Positions 38,263 through 48,099 of a DNA stretch of 64,000 bases are shown piece by piece. The position numbers and the translations under genes were made by a program. This DNA comes from Gammaproteobacteria bacterium. GTDB lineage: Bacteria > Pseudomonadota > Gammaproteobacteria > Pseudomonadales > Azotimanducaceae. The stretch spans positions 1 through 64,000 of the forward strand of contig JAUIAV010000017.1 of assembly GCA_030425195.1 (NCBI GenBank), written 5' to 3'. The notes beneath the pieces were generated by a model, which made no database searches, was not told where the DNA came from, and was given only the letters and a program-made list of their open reading frames with translations. How positions within the stretch are numbered: position 1 is the stretch's first letter; each line of letters begins with the position of its first letter.

Positions 38263-39072
38263 TCAAACAGCCTGATCTGTCAGACCGGCGTAGACGAGAA
38301 TGAGCGCGAAATACGGCAGCACTGCCACGGCCGAGTCGATCCGGTCCAGCGCGCCTCCGTGGCCGGGCAGAATCACGCCGGAATCCTTGACGCCCCGCTC
38401 CCGCTTGAGCACGCTCTCGAAGAGATCGCCCACCACGGAAACGGTCACCAGCAGGACCATGATGAAGATCCAGCCTCCGTTGAACCGGCCCATGGCCACC
38501 AGGATCGCACCACAGATCAGACTCGAGACGAGCATACCGCCCCAGAATCCCTCCCAGGTCTTCCCGGGACTCACCTCCGGCGCCAGCTTGCGTCGTCCGA
38601 ACTGGCGACCGGTGAAATAAGCACCGATATCGGCGAAAGCCACCACCAGGATCATCCACAGCAGCCAGTGGGAACCGCCTGGCGCCTCACGAATGACCAT
38701 GAGCGCGATCCAGGAAGCCCAGCTGATGAAGATGCCGACGATGCCGGTGACCCAGGGACGGATCAGCGTGCCGCTGGCCGGATAGCTGAAAATGCAGGCC
38801 AGCGCGAGCGCCCAGATGCCCGCGCTGACGAAGAGCCCGGGAATCCTCAGGTCCGGCTCGTAAACCGTTGCAAGCACGAGCAGCGTGTAGACGCCCGCAT
38901 AGGCCATCCTGAGCCAGCGTCGCTCCACGCCGGCAAGGCCGGCATATTCGTAGGCTGCCACCACGCCCACCAGCCAGAAAAACAGGGAAAACGCAGGAAT
39001 CGGCAGCAGATAGATGGCCACCAGAGCGGTCACGGCCAGCACCAACCCCGTGATGATCCGGGATCTGAGCAT
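38263..39072 (-). CDS. cdsA: phosphatidate cytidylyltransferase
   Basis: The 269-residue integral membrane protein has about eight hydrophobic segments. Near the C-terminus it has the CDP-diglyceride synthetase signature, from SVLKRERGVKDSG to GHGGALDRIDS. It makes CDP-diacylglycerol, the branch point for phospholipids, from the phosphatidate chain whose first acyl step is PlsB (encoded near 54 kb). I use the ATG giving MLRSRIITG at 39072. The longer frame overlaps uppS. Confidence 0.96.
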   Translation of the reverse strand: MLRSRIITGLVLAVTALVAIYLLPIPAFSLFFWLVGVVAAYEYAGLAGVERRWLRMAYAGVYTLLVLATVYEPDLRIPGLFVSAGIWALALACIFSYPASGTLIRPWVTGIVGIFISWASWIALMVIREAPGGSHWLLWMILVVAFADIGAYFTGRQFGRRKLAPEVSPGKTWEGFWGGMLVSSLICGAILVAMGRFNGGWIFIMVLLVTVSVVGDLFESVLKRERGVKDSGVILPGHGGALDRIDSAVAVLPYFALILVYAGLTDQAV

Positions 39073-39092
39073 CCGGTGGGCCTCTGGGCGGC

Positions 39093-39887
39093 TCAGCGCT
39101 GGCCGAAGCGGCGCTGGCGTTCCAGGAACAGAGAGAGGGCGCTCGAGAGACTCGTTTCGTCGAAGTCGGGCCAGAACGCATCTGTGAAATAGAGTTCCGT
39201 GTAGGCGAGATCCCACAACAGGAAGTTGCTGATGCGGTGGTCGCCTCCCGTACGGATGCAGAGATCCGGCGGCGCCAGATCGCCGAGAGACAGATAGCCG
39301 CCGAACGTGCGCTCGTCAACGTCTTCCGGGTCCAGCCTGCCGGCCTTCACATCCCTTGCCAGCGCTCTGGCCGCCTCGGTGATGTCCCAGCGCCCGCCGA
39401 AGTTCGCGGCGATGTTGAGCTGCATCCGCTCATTGTGTGCAGTACGCGTCTCCGCATCCGTCATCAGCGCCTGCAGATCCGCGTCGAAACGGCTGCGGTC
39501 GCCGATGATTCTGAGCTGGACCTCGCGCTCGTTCAGCTCATCGATGTCGTTCCTGAGCACGTTTCGCATCAGGTCCATGAGCAGGCTGACTTCCCGGCGC
39601 GGTCGCCCCCAGTTCTCGGTGGAGAAGGCGAACAGCGTCAGGCAGCGGACGCCGAGGTCGGCGCAGGCCTGTGCCACCGGCCGGACCCGACGGGCACCGG
39701 CCCGATGTCCGGCCGCACCTGGAAGATGGCGGGTTTTGGCCCAGCGGTGGTTGCCGTCCATGATGATGGCCACGTGCCTCGGCACGTCCGGATTCGATGC
39801 CAGCTCCTCGCCTTCGGGAGTGGGCACCGCCTCGAGCGGGCGTTTCCTGCCCGGATCGTTCGCTACGCTGACACTCACTTCAGACAT
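39093..39887 (-). CDS. uppS: undecaprenyl diphosphate synthase
   Basis: The 264-residue cis-prenyltransferase has the catalytic IMDGNHRWAK motif near residue 41-50, the FAFSTENWGRP segment near 86-96 and RTGGDHRISNFLLWDLAY near the C-terminus. It extends farnesyl diphosphate with isopentenyl units to C55 lipid carrier for peptidoglycan and O-antigen. The cell therefore needs isoprenoid precursors although dxr, ispD and ispF are absent from their usual places. About 35 N-terminal residues precede the conserved core. Confidence 0.97.
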   Translation of the reverse strand: MSEVSVSVANDPGRKRPLEAVPTPEGEELASNPDVPRHVAIIMDGNHRWAKTRHLPGAAGHRAGARRVRPVAQACADLGVRCLTLFAFSTENWGRPRREVSLLMDLMRNVLRNDIDELNEREVQLRIIGDRSRFDADLQALMTDAETRTAHNERMQLNIAANFGGRWDITEAARALARDVKAGRLDPEDVDERTFGGYLSLGDLAPPDLCIRTGGDHRISNFLLWDLAYTELYFTDAFWPDFDETSLSSALSLFLERQRRFGQR

Positions 39888-39897
39888 GGGATTCCGT

Positions 39898-40455
39898 TCA
39901 GACTTCCATCAGTTCTGCTTCTTTAGCCGCCAGCGCCGCATCCACCTCGGCCACCCGGCGGTCGGTGAGCTTCTGCACGTCCTCCTCCGCCCGGTGTGCC
40001 TCGTCTTCGGCCGCTTCCTTCTCCTTGACCAGCTCGCGGATGTCGTTGATCGCGTCCCGACGGATGTTGCGGATGGCGATGCGCGCCTGCTCCGCTTCCT
40101 GCTTCGCGTGCCGGGCCAGGTCCTTGCGGTTCTGTTCGGTCAGCGGCGGCAGCGGCACGCGGACGAGCTCACTGGTCGACGCCGGGGTGATGCCGAGATC
40201 GCTCTTCAGAACGGCTTTCTCGATCACCGGAATCAGACTCTTTTCCCAGGGTGAGATCACCAGCGTGCGGGCATCCTCCACCGTGATGGAGGCCGCCTGA
40301 TTCAGGGGTGTGGGGTTACCGTAATACTCGATTTCGATACCGTCGAGCAGACCGGGGTTGGCACGGCCGGTCCGGATGCGGGCGAAATTCGAGCCGAGCA
40401 CTTCCAGGGACTTGCCCATGCGCTCGTCCGCATCCTGTTTGATTTCTTCGATCAT
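39898..40455 (-). CDS. frr: ribosome recycling factor
   Basis: The 185-residue protein has the usual RRF length and sequence (NFARIRTGRANPGLLDGIEIEYYG, and PPLTEQNRKDLARHAKQEAE). With EF-G it splits post-termination ribosomes. It sits between pyrH and uppS in the conserved rpsB-tsf-pyrH-frr run, with an 84-base gap to pyrH. Confidence 0.98.
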   Translation of the reverse strand: MIEEIKQDADERMGKSLEVLGSNFARIRTGRANPGLLDGIEIEYYGNPTPLNQAASITVEDARTLVISPWEKSLIPVIEKAVLKSDLGITPASTSELVRVPLPPLTEQNRKDLARHAKQEAEQARIAIRNIRRDAINDIRELVKEKEAAEDEAHRAEEDVQKLTDRRVAEVDAALAAKEAELMEV

Positions 40456-40539
40456 TGTCTAGAGTGCCTGTCCTGCGGCCTGCCTTTGCATCCAGTCGGC
40501 AAAAGGTATGAGGATCTTGAACCGGGCCGCTGTTTCCGT

Positions 40540-41253
40540 TCAGCCTGCGACGATTCGGGTGCCAACCTTGTCACCGTTGATGATATCGGTCAATGCGCCT
40601 TTTGTACGCATGTCGAATACCACCACGGGCATATGATGATCCCGACAGAGACAGATGGCTGTGAGGTCCATCACACCCAGCTGAAGGTTCAGGGTTTCAT
40701 CGTAGGTCAACGACTCGAATCGGGTCGCAGACGGGTCTTTCAGGGGATCGGCCGTATACACACCATCCACCTTGGTGGCCTTGAGAACGGCATCCGCACC
40801 CACTTCTATGGCCCGCAGACAGGCCGCGGTGTCCGTGGTGAAGAAGGGATTTCCGGTACCGGCCGTGAGCACCACCACTTTGCCCGCTTCCAGCGCCGCC
40901 ACCACCTCGTCCCGGGCGAAACCGTCTGCAACACCGGGAACCGGCAGCGCCGAGAACAGCGCCGCGGCGATTCCGCGACGCTCGAGCAGGTCTCTGAACG
41001 CCAGGCCGTTCATGATGGTGGCCAGCATGCCCATGTGATCGCCGGTCACCCGATCCATTCCGGCTGCCTGGAGGGCGGCGCCTCGGAACAGGTTGCCGCC
41101 GCCGAGCACCACCGCCAGCTGCCCGCCGGCCGCCATCAGGGCGCCGATCTCGGTCGCCATCTCGTCGAGAATCTCCGGATCGATGCCGAAGCCTCCGGCC
41201 TCGCCGCCCGGCGACAGGGCTTCTCCGGAGAGCTTCAGCAGTACCCGGCGCAC
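40540..41253 (-). CDS. pyrH: uridylate kinase
   Basis: The 237-residue amino-acid-kinase-fold enzyme starts at GTG with [12 protein letters not shown]. It has the GGGNLFRG glycine motif near residue 50 and [13 protein letters not shown] near 161. It phosphorylates UMP to UDP, feeding PyrG. It lies five bases after tsf. The N-terminus aligns directly with the start of the family, so the GTG is supported. Confidence 0.97.
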   Translation of the reverse strand: MRRVLLKLSGEALSPGGEAGGFGIDPEILDEMATEIGALMAAGGQLAVVLGGGNLFRGAALQAAGMDRVTGDHMGMLATIMNGLAFRDLLERRGIAAALFSALPVPGVADGFARDEVVAALEAGKVVVLTAGTGNPFFTTDTAACLRAIEVGADAVLKATKVDGVYTADPLKDPSATRFESLTYDETLNLQLGVMDLTAICLCRDHHMPVVVFDMRTKGALTDIINGDKVGTRIVAG

Positions 41254-41258
41254 GGGCG

Positions 41259-42128
41259 TTACTCTGAGCCTTTGACCTGGGCGGCCACCTCGGCGGCGAA
41301 ATCCTGAGCTTCCACCTCGATGCCTTCACCGACCTCGAACCGCACGAAGCGACGGGCTGCGTTGCCTTTGTCCTTCAGCAGCTGGCTGATCTTCAGGTTC
41401 CCGTCCTTGACGAACGGCTGATCCACCAGGCTCACCTCGGCAAGGAACTTGCGCACCCGACCTTCCACCATCTTCTCGACGATGTCTGCCGGTTTTCCGG
41501 ATTCGGCCGCCTGGGAGGTGTAGATCTCACGCTCCTTGGCCAGCACGTCCTCAGGCACTTCCGCAGAAGTCACCACCATTGGATTGATGGCCGTGATGTG
41601 CATGGCCAGATCCCGACCCAGCGCCTCGTCTTCCTTGTCCAGCTCCACCAGAACGGCCTTGCGGTTGTCCACGTGCTTGTAGCTGGTGATGAAGCCGTCG
41701 GCCGTTTCGAAGCTGGCGGCACGGCGGACGGTGATGTTCTCGCCGATTTCCTGAACCAGGGCTTCCCGCTTCTCTTCCAGACCACCGGCCATGACCGCAG
41801 CCACATCGTCGCTGCCTGCCTCGAAGAAGGCATTGAGCACCTCGTCCACGAAAGCGATGAACTTCTCGTTCTTGGCGGCGAAATCCGTCTCGATGTTCAC
41901 CTCGACGACGGCGCCTTTCCTGCCGTCTTCCGATACCCGGATGCCCAGCAGGCCGTCCGCCGTGGTCCGGCCGGACTTCTTGGCCGCCTTGAGGGCACTG
42001 GACTTCCGCAGTTCCTCGATGGCGAGCTCCATGTCGCCGTCTGCCTCGGTGAGCGCCTTCTTGCAATCCATCATGCCGAGACCCGTGCGCTCACGAAGCT
42101 CCTTGACCATTGCCGCAGTGATCGCCAT
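41259..42128 (-). CDS. tsf: elongation factor Ts
   Basis: The 289-residue EF-Ts starts with the conserved [24 protein letters not shown]. It has a [10 protein letters not shown] motif near residue 80. It exchanges GDP on EF-Tu. It lies two bases after rpsB, the standard rpsB-tsf operon. Confidence 0.98.
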   Translation of the reverse strand: MAITAAMVKELRERTGLGMMDCKKALTEADGDMELAIEELRKSSALKAAKKSGRTTADGLLGIRVSEDGRKGAVVEVNIETDFAAKNEKFIAFVDEVLNAFFEAGSDDVAAVMAGGLEEKREALVQEIGENITVRRAASFETADGFITSYKHVDNRKAVLVELDKEDEALGRDLAMHITAINPMVVTSAEVPEDVLAKEREIYTSQAAESGKPADIVEKMVEGRVRKFLAEVSLVDQPFVKDGNLKISQLLKDKGNAARRFVRFEVGEGIEVEAQDFAAEVAAQVKGSE

Positions 42129-42130
42129 GA

Positions 42131-42976
42131 CTAGGACTCCTTGACGTCTTCGCCGGTTGCCGGTGCAGGTGTGTCCGCTGCCGGCTCGGCTGCTGCTTCC
42201 GCCGCGGGTTCCACCGCCACCGGTTCTGCAGCCGCAGGCGCTGCCGGTGCAGGCTCATCCACTTCCACGAACTCGTCGGGACGCACGTCACCGGCCGCGT
42301 TCGCCTGGCCTTCGGCAATGGCGTCCGCAACCGCCGTCACATAGAGCCGGATGGCCCGGATGGCATCGTCGTTGCCGGGAATGATGTAGTCCACGCCTTC
42401 CGGGTCGCTGTTGGTATCCACCACACCGAACACGGGAATGCCGAGCTTGTTGGCCTCGGAAATGGCGATGTGTTCATGCATCACGTCCACGACGAACAGG
42501 GCGTCCGGCAGACCACCCATGTCCTTGATACCGCCGAGACTCATCTCCAGCTTGTCCATCAGACGCGTACGCTGCAGCGCTTCGCGCTTGGTCAGCATCT
42601 GAAAGGTGCCATCCGTGGACTGAGTCTCCAGCTCCTGGAGACGACGGATGGACTGACGGATGGTCTTGTAGTTGGTCAGCATGCCGCCCAGCCAGCGCTG
42701 GTCCACATAGGGCATACCTACCCGGCTCGCCTGCTCCTTCACCACCTTGGCCGCCGCCCGCTTGGTCCCGACGAACAGGATCTTGTGCTTGCGGCTGGCC
42801 AGATTGCGAAGCTCCGTCAGCGCATCAACGAACGCCGGCAGGGTCTTTTCCAGGTTGATGATGTGAATTTTGTTGCGGGATCCGAAGATGAACGGTGCCA
42901 TCTTGGGATTCCAGAAACGGGTCTGATGGCCGAAGTGCACGCCTGCGGCCAGCATGTCGCGCATGCTGATATCCAT
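42131..42976 (-). CDS. rpsB: 30S ribosomal protein S2
   Basis: The conserved S2 core begins [22 protein letters not shown] and runs to about residue 225 with the [20 protein letters not shown] motif. The total of 281 residues exceeds the usual 240-250 by a tail of about 40 residues made mainly of Ala, Pro and Glu. An SD-like GGAGAC precedes the ATG. It heads a long co-directional run, has a strong promoter and a leader of about 240 bases. Confidence 0.97.
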   Translation of the reverse strand: MDISMRDMLAAGVHFGHQTRFWNPKMAPFIFGSRNKIHIINLEKTLPAFVDALTELRNLASRKHKILFVGTKRAAAKVVKEQASRVGMPYVDQRWLGGMLTNYKTIRQSIRRLQELETQSTDGTFQMLTKREALQRTRLMDKLEMSLGGIKDMGGLPDALFVVDVMHEHIAISEANKLGIPVFGVVDTNSDPEGVDYIIPGNDDAIRAIRLYVTAVADAIAEGQANAAGDVRPDEFVEVDEPAPAAPAAAEPVAVEPAAEAAAEPAADTPAPATGEDVKES

Positions 42977-43219
42977 TGAATTGTCTCCGGGTTGCGTCTC
43001 GCATCACCGCAAGCACTTCGAATCGGCCCGGGAATACCCGGAATTCCGGCTCGGATTCTCCAGAGAACCCCTCTACCGGTCAGTTTCGCAAAGCGAAACT
43101 GCTTCGGACCGGCTCCGCCGGTCCGCCGACACCCATGGAAGTACCGTAACGGGTGATGTGGATTTCAGTTAAAGTAGGCCTCGGTGTCCCGGCCGGATCG
43201 GCCGCATTGCCCCGAGGCG
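42977..43219 (-). promoter_or_regulatory. rpsB 5' leader with stable hairpins
   Basis: Between the predicted start site and the rpsB ATG lie two stable inverted repeats: CAGTTTCGC/GCGAAACTG at 43081-43101, and CGGACCGGC/GCCGGTCCG at 43105-43125 with a three-base loop. In gammaproteobacteria S2 represses rpsB-tsf through its leader, and these hairpins are candidates for that site. No open frame is supported in 42977-43348. Confidence 0.55.
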
Positions 43220-43225
43220 GCGGGC

Positions 43226-43253
43226 TTTATACCATACTCGGCCTTTTAAGCAA
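43226..43253 (-). promoter_or_regulatory. rpsB-tsf promoter
   Basis: On the minus strand, -35 TTGCTT (43248-43253) and -10 TATAAA (43226-43231) are 16 bases apart. The bases after the -10 (GCCCGCCGCC) form a GC-rich discriminator, as in promoters inhibited by ppGpp and DksA. Confidence 0.68.
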
Positions 43254-43348
43254 CCGTACCGGCCGCGCCAGAACCCGGCAGCACCCGCATGGACGGGATC
43301 GTCGGCGGCGCACCGGCCGTCACCTGAACGAACTCGACGAGGAATCCT

Positions 43349-44143
43349 ATGGTCGCCCGGGTAACCAGCGAAGACGATATCGCCAAGATGCGCGAGGCCG
43401 GGCGGCTGGCGGCCAGCGTGCTGGAGATGATCGGTGAGTACGTGCGCCCCGGCGTCTCCACCGGAGAACTCAACGACCTCTGCCACCGGATGATCACCGA
43501 GGATCTGGGCTGTATCCCGGCGCCTCTGAACTACACCAACGGTCCCGATACCCCGCCCTTCCCCAAATCCGTCTGCACCTCCGTCAACCACGTGGTCTGC
43601 CACGGCATTCCTTCGGAGAAGAAGGTGCTGAAGAACGGGGATGCGGTGAACATCGACGTCACCGTGATCAGGGACGGCTTTCACGGCGACACCTCGAAGA
43701 TGTTCTTCGCCGGGAAACCGGGCGTTCTGGCGGAGCGCCTGGTCAGAGTGACACAGGAGTGCCTCTACCGCGGCATCGAAGCGGTACGCGCCGGTGCCCG
43801 GCTCGGCGACATCGGTCATGCGATCCAGACCCATGCGGAGGCCAATCACTTCAGCGTGGTCCGGGAATTCTGCGGGCACGGTATCGGCCGCACGTTCCAC
43901 GACGAGCCGCAGGTGGTTCACTACGGACGTCCGAATACCGGGATGGTGCTCGAGGAGGGCATGACGTTCACCATCGAGCCGATGATCAATGCCGGGAAGC
44001 GGCACGTGAAGATCCTGCCGGATCAGTGGACGGTGGTGACCAAGGACCACAAACTGTCCGCCCAGTGGGAGCATACCCTGCTGGTGACCACCACCGGTGC
44101 CGAGGTGCTGACCCGCCGGTCCGAAGAGACCGGACTGGGCTGA
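43349..44143 (+). CDS. map: type I methionine aminopeptidase
   Basis: The 264-residue enzyme has the five metal-ligand motifs: NIDVTVIRDGFHGDTSKMF with two Asp, HGIGRTFHDEP with His, MTFTIEPM with Glu, and a final WEHTLLVT Glu. It removes the initiator methionine. It is divergent from rpsB, the conserved arrangement. AGGAA sits before the ATG. glnD starts eight bases after the stop. Confidence 0.98.
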   Translation: MVARVTSEDDIAKMREAGRLAASVLEMIGEYVRPGVSTGELNDLCHRMITEDLGCIPAPLNYTNGPDTPPFPKSVCTSVNHVVCHGIPSEKKVLKNGDAVNIDVTVIRDGFHGDTSKMFFAGKPGVLAERLVRVTQECLYRGIEAVRAGARLGDIGHAIQTHAEANHFSVVREFCGHGIGRTFHDEPQVVHYGRPNTGMVLEEGMTFTIEPMINAGKRHVKILPDQWTVVTKDHKLSAQWEHTLLVTTTGAEVLTRRSEETGLG

Positions 44144-44150
44144 CCGGCGG

Positions 44151-46844
44151 GTGGCCCACATCGCAGAAACCGACCCTGCCGGACCTACGACGACGGGTAA
44201 TCACCGCTACGGTGACGGGCCCGGGCCGCTGGCCGAAGATCTCCGGGCCAGGCTCACCGCCAAGGACGAGGCCCTGGCGGACCGCTACTGGTCACGGCAT
44301 AACATCGACGACCTGATCACCGAGCGCACCGCGTTCTTCGACGACATCATCCGGGAAGCCTGGCAGGCCTGTATTCCCGAGAAAGCCCGCAAGGACCTGG
44401 CGCTGTTCGCCGTGGGCGGCTACGGGCGCGGAGAGCAGTTCCCGCAATCTGACGTGGATCTCCTCATCGTCGCCCGACGGCCCACCGCCTGGCGGGAGGA
44501 GGTGCGCGCCTTCCTGCATCTGCTCTACGACCTCAACCTGGATGTGGGCCACAGCGTCCGCCGGCTGGCCGACTGCAAGGCGGAAGCGCACAAGGACATC
44601 ACCGTGGCCACGGCCATGTACGAGCGCCGGCTGCTGACCGGCTCGGAAAAGCTGGCCGACAAGCTCGACAGGATCATGGCCTCGAGCCGGCTCTGGCCGT
44701 CGGACAAGTTCTTCCGGGCGAAACGGGACGAGCAGGAGGCACGGCATGCCCAGTACGACAACGTGGAGTACGGGCTGGAACCCAACCTCAAGTCCTCGCC
44801 GGGCGGGCTGCGGGACCTGCAGACGGCCATGTGGATCTTTCAGCGTCACTACGGCACGGACAGTCCGAAGGATCTGGAACGCCTCGGCGCGCTGACCGCC
44901 CAGGAGCGCGTGGCCCTGGAAGACGGGCGCCGGTTCCTCTGGTGGGTCCGGTACGGCCTGCATCTGCTCGCGGGGCGCAAGGAGGACCGCCTGCAGTTCG
45001 AATATCAGCGTGGTCTGGCCGAACGCCTCGGATTCGCCGATACGGACGCACGGCTCGGCGTCGAACGTTTCATGAGCCTCTACTACCAGCACGTCCTGGC
45101 GCTCAGGGAAGTGAACGACATCGTGCTGCAGTATTTCGACGAGTCGATTCTGCGGCAGCGGGAACGCCCCGTGATCGAGCCCATCAACGAGCGCTTTCAG
45201 ATCCGCAACAACTACATCGAGATCTGCCACGACCGGGTACTCGAGGAGACCCCCAGCGCGCTGCTGGAGATCTTCGTGATCATGGCCAACCGGCGCGACA
45301 TCTCCGGCGTGCGGGCGGACACCATCCGTGCCGTCCGCGACCACCTGCACCTGATCGACGACGGGTTCCGGCGCGATCCGGTGAATACGCGCCTTTTCAT
45401 GGATCTGCTGAAGGCACCCTACACGCTCGTTTCTCAGCTCACCCGGATGCGCCGCTACGGCATTCTCGGCCGCTACCTGCCGGAGTTCGGCCAGATCATC
45501 GGCCAGATGCAGCACGACCTCTTTCATATCTACACCGTGGATGCGCACACCATGATGGTGATCCGCAACATGCGCCGCTTCCACTACCGCTCGAGTGAAG
45601 AGCATTTTCCCGTGGCCTACCACTGCGTGCGGAATCTGCCGAAGATCGAGCTGCTCTACATTGCCGGCCTGTACCACGACATGGGCAAAGGCCGGGGAGG
45701 CGATCACTCGGAGCTCGGCGCGGCAGATGCGGTGGCGTTCTGCCGACGGCACGGGCTGACAGACGACGACACGGAGCTTGTGGACTGGCTTGTCAGGCAG
45801 CACCTGCTCATGTCCAGCGTCGCTCAGCGCAAGGACATCTATGACCCGGAAGTCATTCTCGAGTTCGCCAGCGAGGTGAAATCGGAACGGCGCCTCGATT
45901 ATCTGTACGCACTGACCGTAGCCGACATCAATGCGACCAATCCCACGCTGTGGAACAACTGGCGGGCGACACTGCTCCGACAGCTCTACGGCGAAACCCG
46001 CAAGGCCCTGCGCCGAGGACTCGAGTCTCCCATCGACAAGCTGGCCACCATTCAGGCCTGCCGGGAAAGCGCGATGGACAAGCTCCTGGCCAGGGGGCTG
46101 GACGAAGACCGGGTGCTGGAGATCTGGGCTGCCGGAAGCGAGGACTTCTTCCTGCGCCACACGCCGCGGCAGGTGGCCGACGTGACCGTCGCCATCGCCG
46201 AGCACAGAAGCAACGGTCCTCTGGTCATGCTGCTGGAACGGAGAGGTCAGGTCTCAGAGGAAGGGGCGACTGAGATCTGCATCATCACCCGAGACCGGGA
46301 ACGGCTGTTCGCCACCACCGTGAGCGCATTGAGCCAGCTCGGGCTTTCCGTGCACGACGCCAACATTCATACATCCGACAACGGCTGGTGTGTGAACTCC
46401 TTCATCGTCCTGGACGAGGACGGCCGTCCACCCGGCCGTCGTGCCGCCGAGCGGGAGCGGCTGATCGATTCACTGACCGGCACCCTGAGCGACCCAGAGC
46501 TGGAACTGACGCCACCGAAACGACGGGTGTCCCGCCAGCTCAAGCAGCTGCCCACCCCCACCGAGGTGACCCTGAAACAGACGGAAGGCGAGCGATGCTA
46601 TGAGATGTCGCTGATCGCCGCGGACCGTCCCGGACTGCTGGCGAGCATCGGCATGCTGTTCGCCGATCTCGGCATCGATCTCATCGACGCCCGGATCGCC
46701 ACCCTGGGCGAACGGGTCGAGGACACCTTTACCATCCGGGATGCCGGCGCGCCTGAAAACGCTTCCGTGGAAGAGCGGGCGTACCTGCTGACCAACGCGC
46801 TCCGTCAGGGACTGGATTCCCAGATCTCCCGGGATCTGGGGTGA
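44151..46844 (+). CDS. glnD: bifunctional uridylyltransferase/uridylyl-removing enzyme GlnD
   Basis: The 897-residue nitrogen sensor has the nucleotidyltransferase motif GGYGRGEQFPQSDVDLL near residue 88. An HD hydrolase domain (YHDMGKGRGGDHSE near 507) follows, then two C-terminal ACT domains (about 705 and 815 onward). It uridylylates PII at low glutamine and removes UMP at high glutamine. The start is GTG. The stop overlaps the dapC GTG start, so the two are coupled. Confidence 0.97.
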   Translation: MAHIAETDPAGPTTTGNHRYGDGPGPLAEDLRARLTAKDEALADRYWSRHNIDDLITERTAFFDDIIREAWQACIPEKARKDLALFAVGGYGRGEQFPQSDVDLLIVARRPTAWREEVRAFLHLLYDLNLDVGHSVRRLADCKAEAHKDITVATAMYERRLLTGSEKLADKLDRIMASSRLWPSDKFFRAKRDEQEARHAQYDNVEYGLEPNLKSSPGGLRDLQTAMWIFQRHYGTDSPKDLERLGALTAQERVALEDGRRFLWWVRYGLHLLAGRKEDRLQFEYQRGLAERLGFADTDARLGVERFMSLYYQHVLALREVNDIVLQYFDESILRQRERPVIEPINERFQIRNNYIEICHDRVLEETPSALLEIFVIMANRRDISGVRADTIRAVRDHLHLIDDGFRRDPVNTRLFMDLLKAPYTLVSQLTRMRRYGILGRYLPEFGQIIGQMQHDLFHIYTVDAHTMMVIRNMRRFHYRSSEEHFPVAYHCVRNLPKIELLYIAGLYHDMGKGRGGDHSELGAADAVAFCRRHGLTDDDTELVDWLVRQHLLMSSVAQRKDIYDPEVILEFASEVKSERRLDYLYALTVADINATNPTLWNNWRATLLRQLYGETRKALRRGLESPIDKLATIQACRESAMDKLLARGLDEDRVLEIWAAGSEDFFLRHTPRQVADVTVAIAEHRSNGPLVMLLERRGQVSEEGATEICIITRDRERLFATTVSALSQLGLSVHDANIHTSDNGWCVNSFIVLDEDGRPPGRRAAERERLIDSLTGTLSDPELELTPPKRRVSRQLKQLPTPTEVTLKQTEGERCYEMSLIAADRPGLLASIGMLFADLGIDLIDARIATLGERVEDTFTIRDAGAPENASVEERAYLLTNALRQGLDSQISRDLG

Positions 46845-48058
46845 ACCCCCGCCTGCAGAAGCTCGAGGCCTATCCGTTCGAGCGTATGAACGCGCTCAAG
46901 GCAGGCAGCGAAGGTAACCCGGATCAGCTGCACGTGGCCCTGTCCATCGGCGAGCCGAAACATCCGCCGCCCGACTTCATCGTGGAAGCGCTCTGCGAAC
47001 CGGAGGCGCTTGCCGCCGATCTCGCCACCTACCCCGCCACCCGCGGCTCCGAGGATCTGAGAATCTCCATCTCTGACTGGCTGCGGAAGCGGTTTCAGGC
47101 AGGCGTGGACCCGGCAACCGAGGTGCTGCCGGTATCGGGCACCCGGGAAGCGCTGTTCTCCTTCGCTCAGGCTGTGTTTGGACGCAAGCAGGATCCCGTC
47201 GGCATTCTCCCCAATCCGTTCTACCAGATTTACGAAGGCGCCATTCACCTGGCCGGAGGCGAGCCCTGGTTCGTCAACACCACCCGGGATTCCGACTACC
47301 TGCCCGACTACCGGGCCGTACCGGAGGCGGTCTGGTCCCGGTGTGAACTCCTCTACCTGTGCTCACCCGGCAACCCCACCGGTGCCTGCCTGGATGCAGA
47401 GACGCTCACCTGGCTGATCGAGCAGGCGGACCGGTACGACTTCGTGATCGCCGCGGACGAATGCTATTCGGAGATCTATGCCGACGATGCCCGGCCGCCA
47501 GCCGGCCTGCTGCAGGCAGCGGCAGCCATGGGCCGCACGGATCACGCCCGCTGCGTTGTGTTCCACAGTCTGAGCAAACGGTCCAACCTGCCCGGGCTCC
47601 GGTCCGGCTTCGTCGCCGGCGATGCGGGTGTGCTGCGCGACTACTTCCAGTACCGCACCTACGAGGGCTGCGCGCTGCCCGCTCACGTTCAGCGGGTCAG
47701 CACCCTCGCCTGGTCGGATGAAGCTCACGTGACGGAAAACCGGCGTCTGTACCGTGAGAAGTTCGAAGCGCTTTCTCCCATGCTCGCAGAGCAGTTCGAG
47801 CTCAGGGCACCTGAAGGCGGTTTCTATCACTGGCTTCACGTCGGCGAGGATGACCAGACATTCACGCTGGACCTCTTCCGACAGGAGAACATCACCGTCC
47901 TGCCCGGCTCCTTTCTCAGCAGAACGGCGCAGGGTCTGAATCCCGGCCGGGGCTACGTCCGGGTCGCCTGGGTGGCACCCATGGCCGAATGCCTGCATGC
48001 AGCCGAACGCCTCGTGCGCTTTGCCGCGGCCCGTGCCGGGCGGCCGAAGACACCCTGA
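46841..48058 (+). CDS. dapC: succinyldiaminopimelate transaminase
   Basis: The 405-residue class I/II PLP aminotransferase has SPGNPTGA near residue 172 and the Schiff-base lysine in HSLSKRSNLPGLRSGF near 245. Position directly before dapD and dapE, and similarity to DapC, support conversion of N-succinyl-2-amino-6-ketopimelate. The start GTG overlaps the glnD stop. The N-terminal NPRLQKLEAYPFERMNALK is typical of DapC. Confidence 0.93.
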   Translation: MNPRLQKLEAYPFERMNALKAGSEGNPDQLHVALSIGEPKHPPPDFIVEALCEPEALAADLATYPATRGSEDLRISISDWLRKRFQAGVDPATEVLPVSGTREALFSFAQAVFGRKQDPVGILPNPFYQIYEGAIHLAGGEPWFVNTTRDSDYLPDYRAVPEAVWSRCELLYLCSPGNPTGACLDAETLTWLIEQADRYDFVIAADECYSEIYADDARPPAGLLQAAAAMGRTDHARCVVFHSLSKRSNLPGLRSGFVAGDAGVLRDYFQYRTYEGCALPAHVQRVSTLAWSDEAHVTENRRLYREKFEALSPMLAEQFELRAPEGGFYHWLHVGEDDQTFTLDLFRQENITVLPGSFLSRTAQGLNPGRGYVRVAWVAPMAECLHAAERLVRFAAARAGRPKTP

Positions 48059-48099
48059 AATGTGATAGCGTAGCCGCCTTCTACGGCGAGCCTGTCATC

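Noticed and set aside
43081-43125. Hairpins considered as a terminator for an upstream gene
   Set aside because: No T-tract follows on either strand, and no gene ends there; a leader structure of rpsB fits better.
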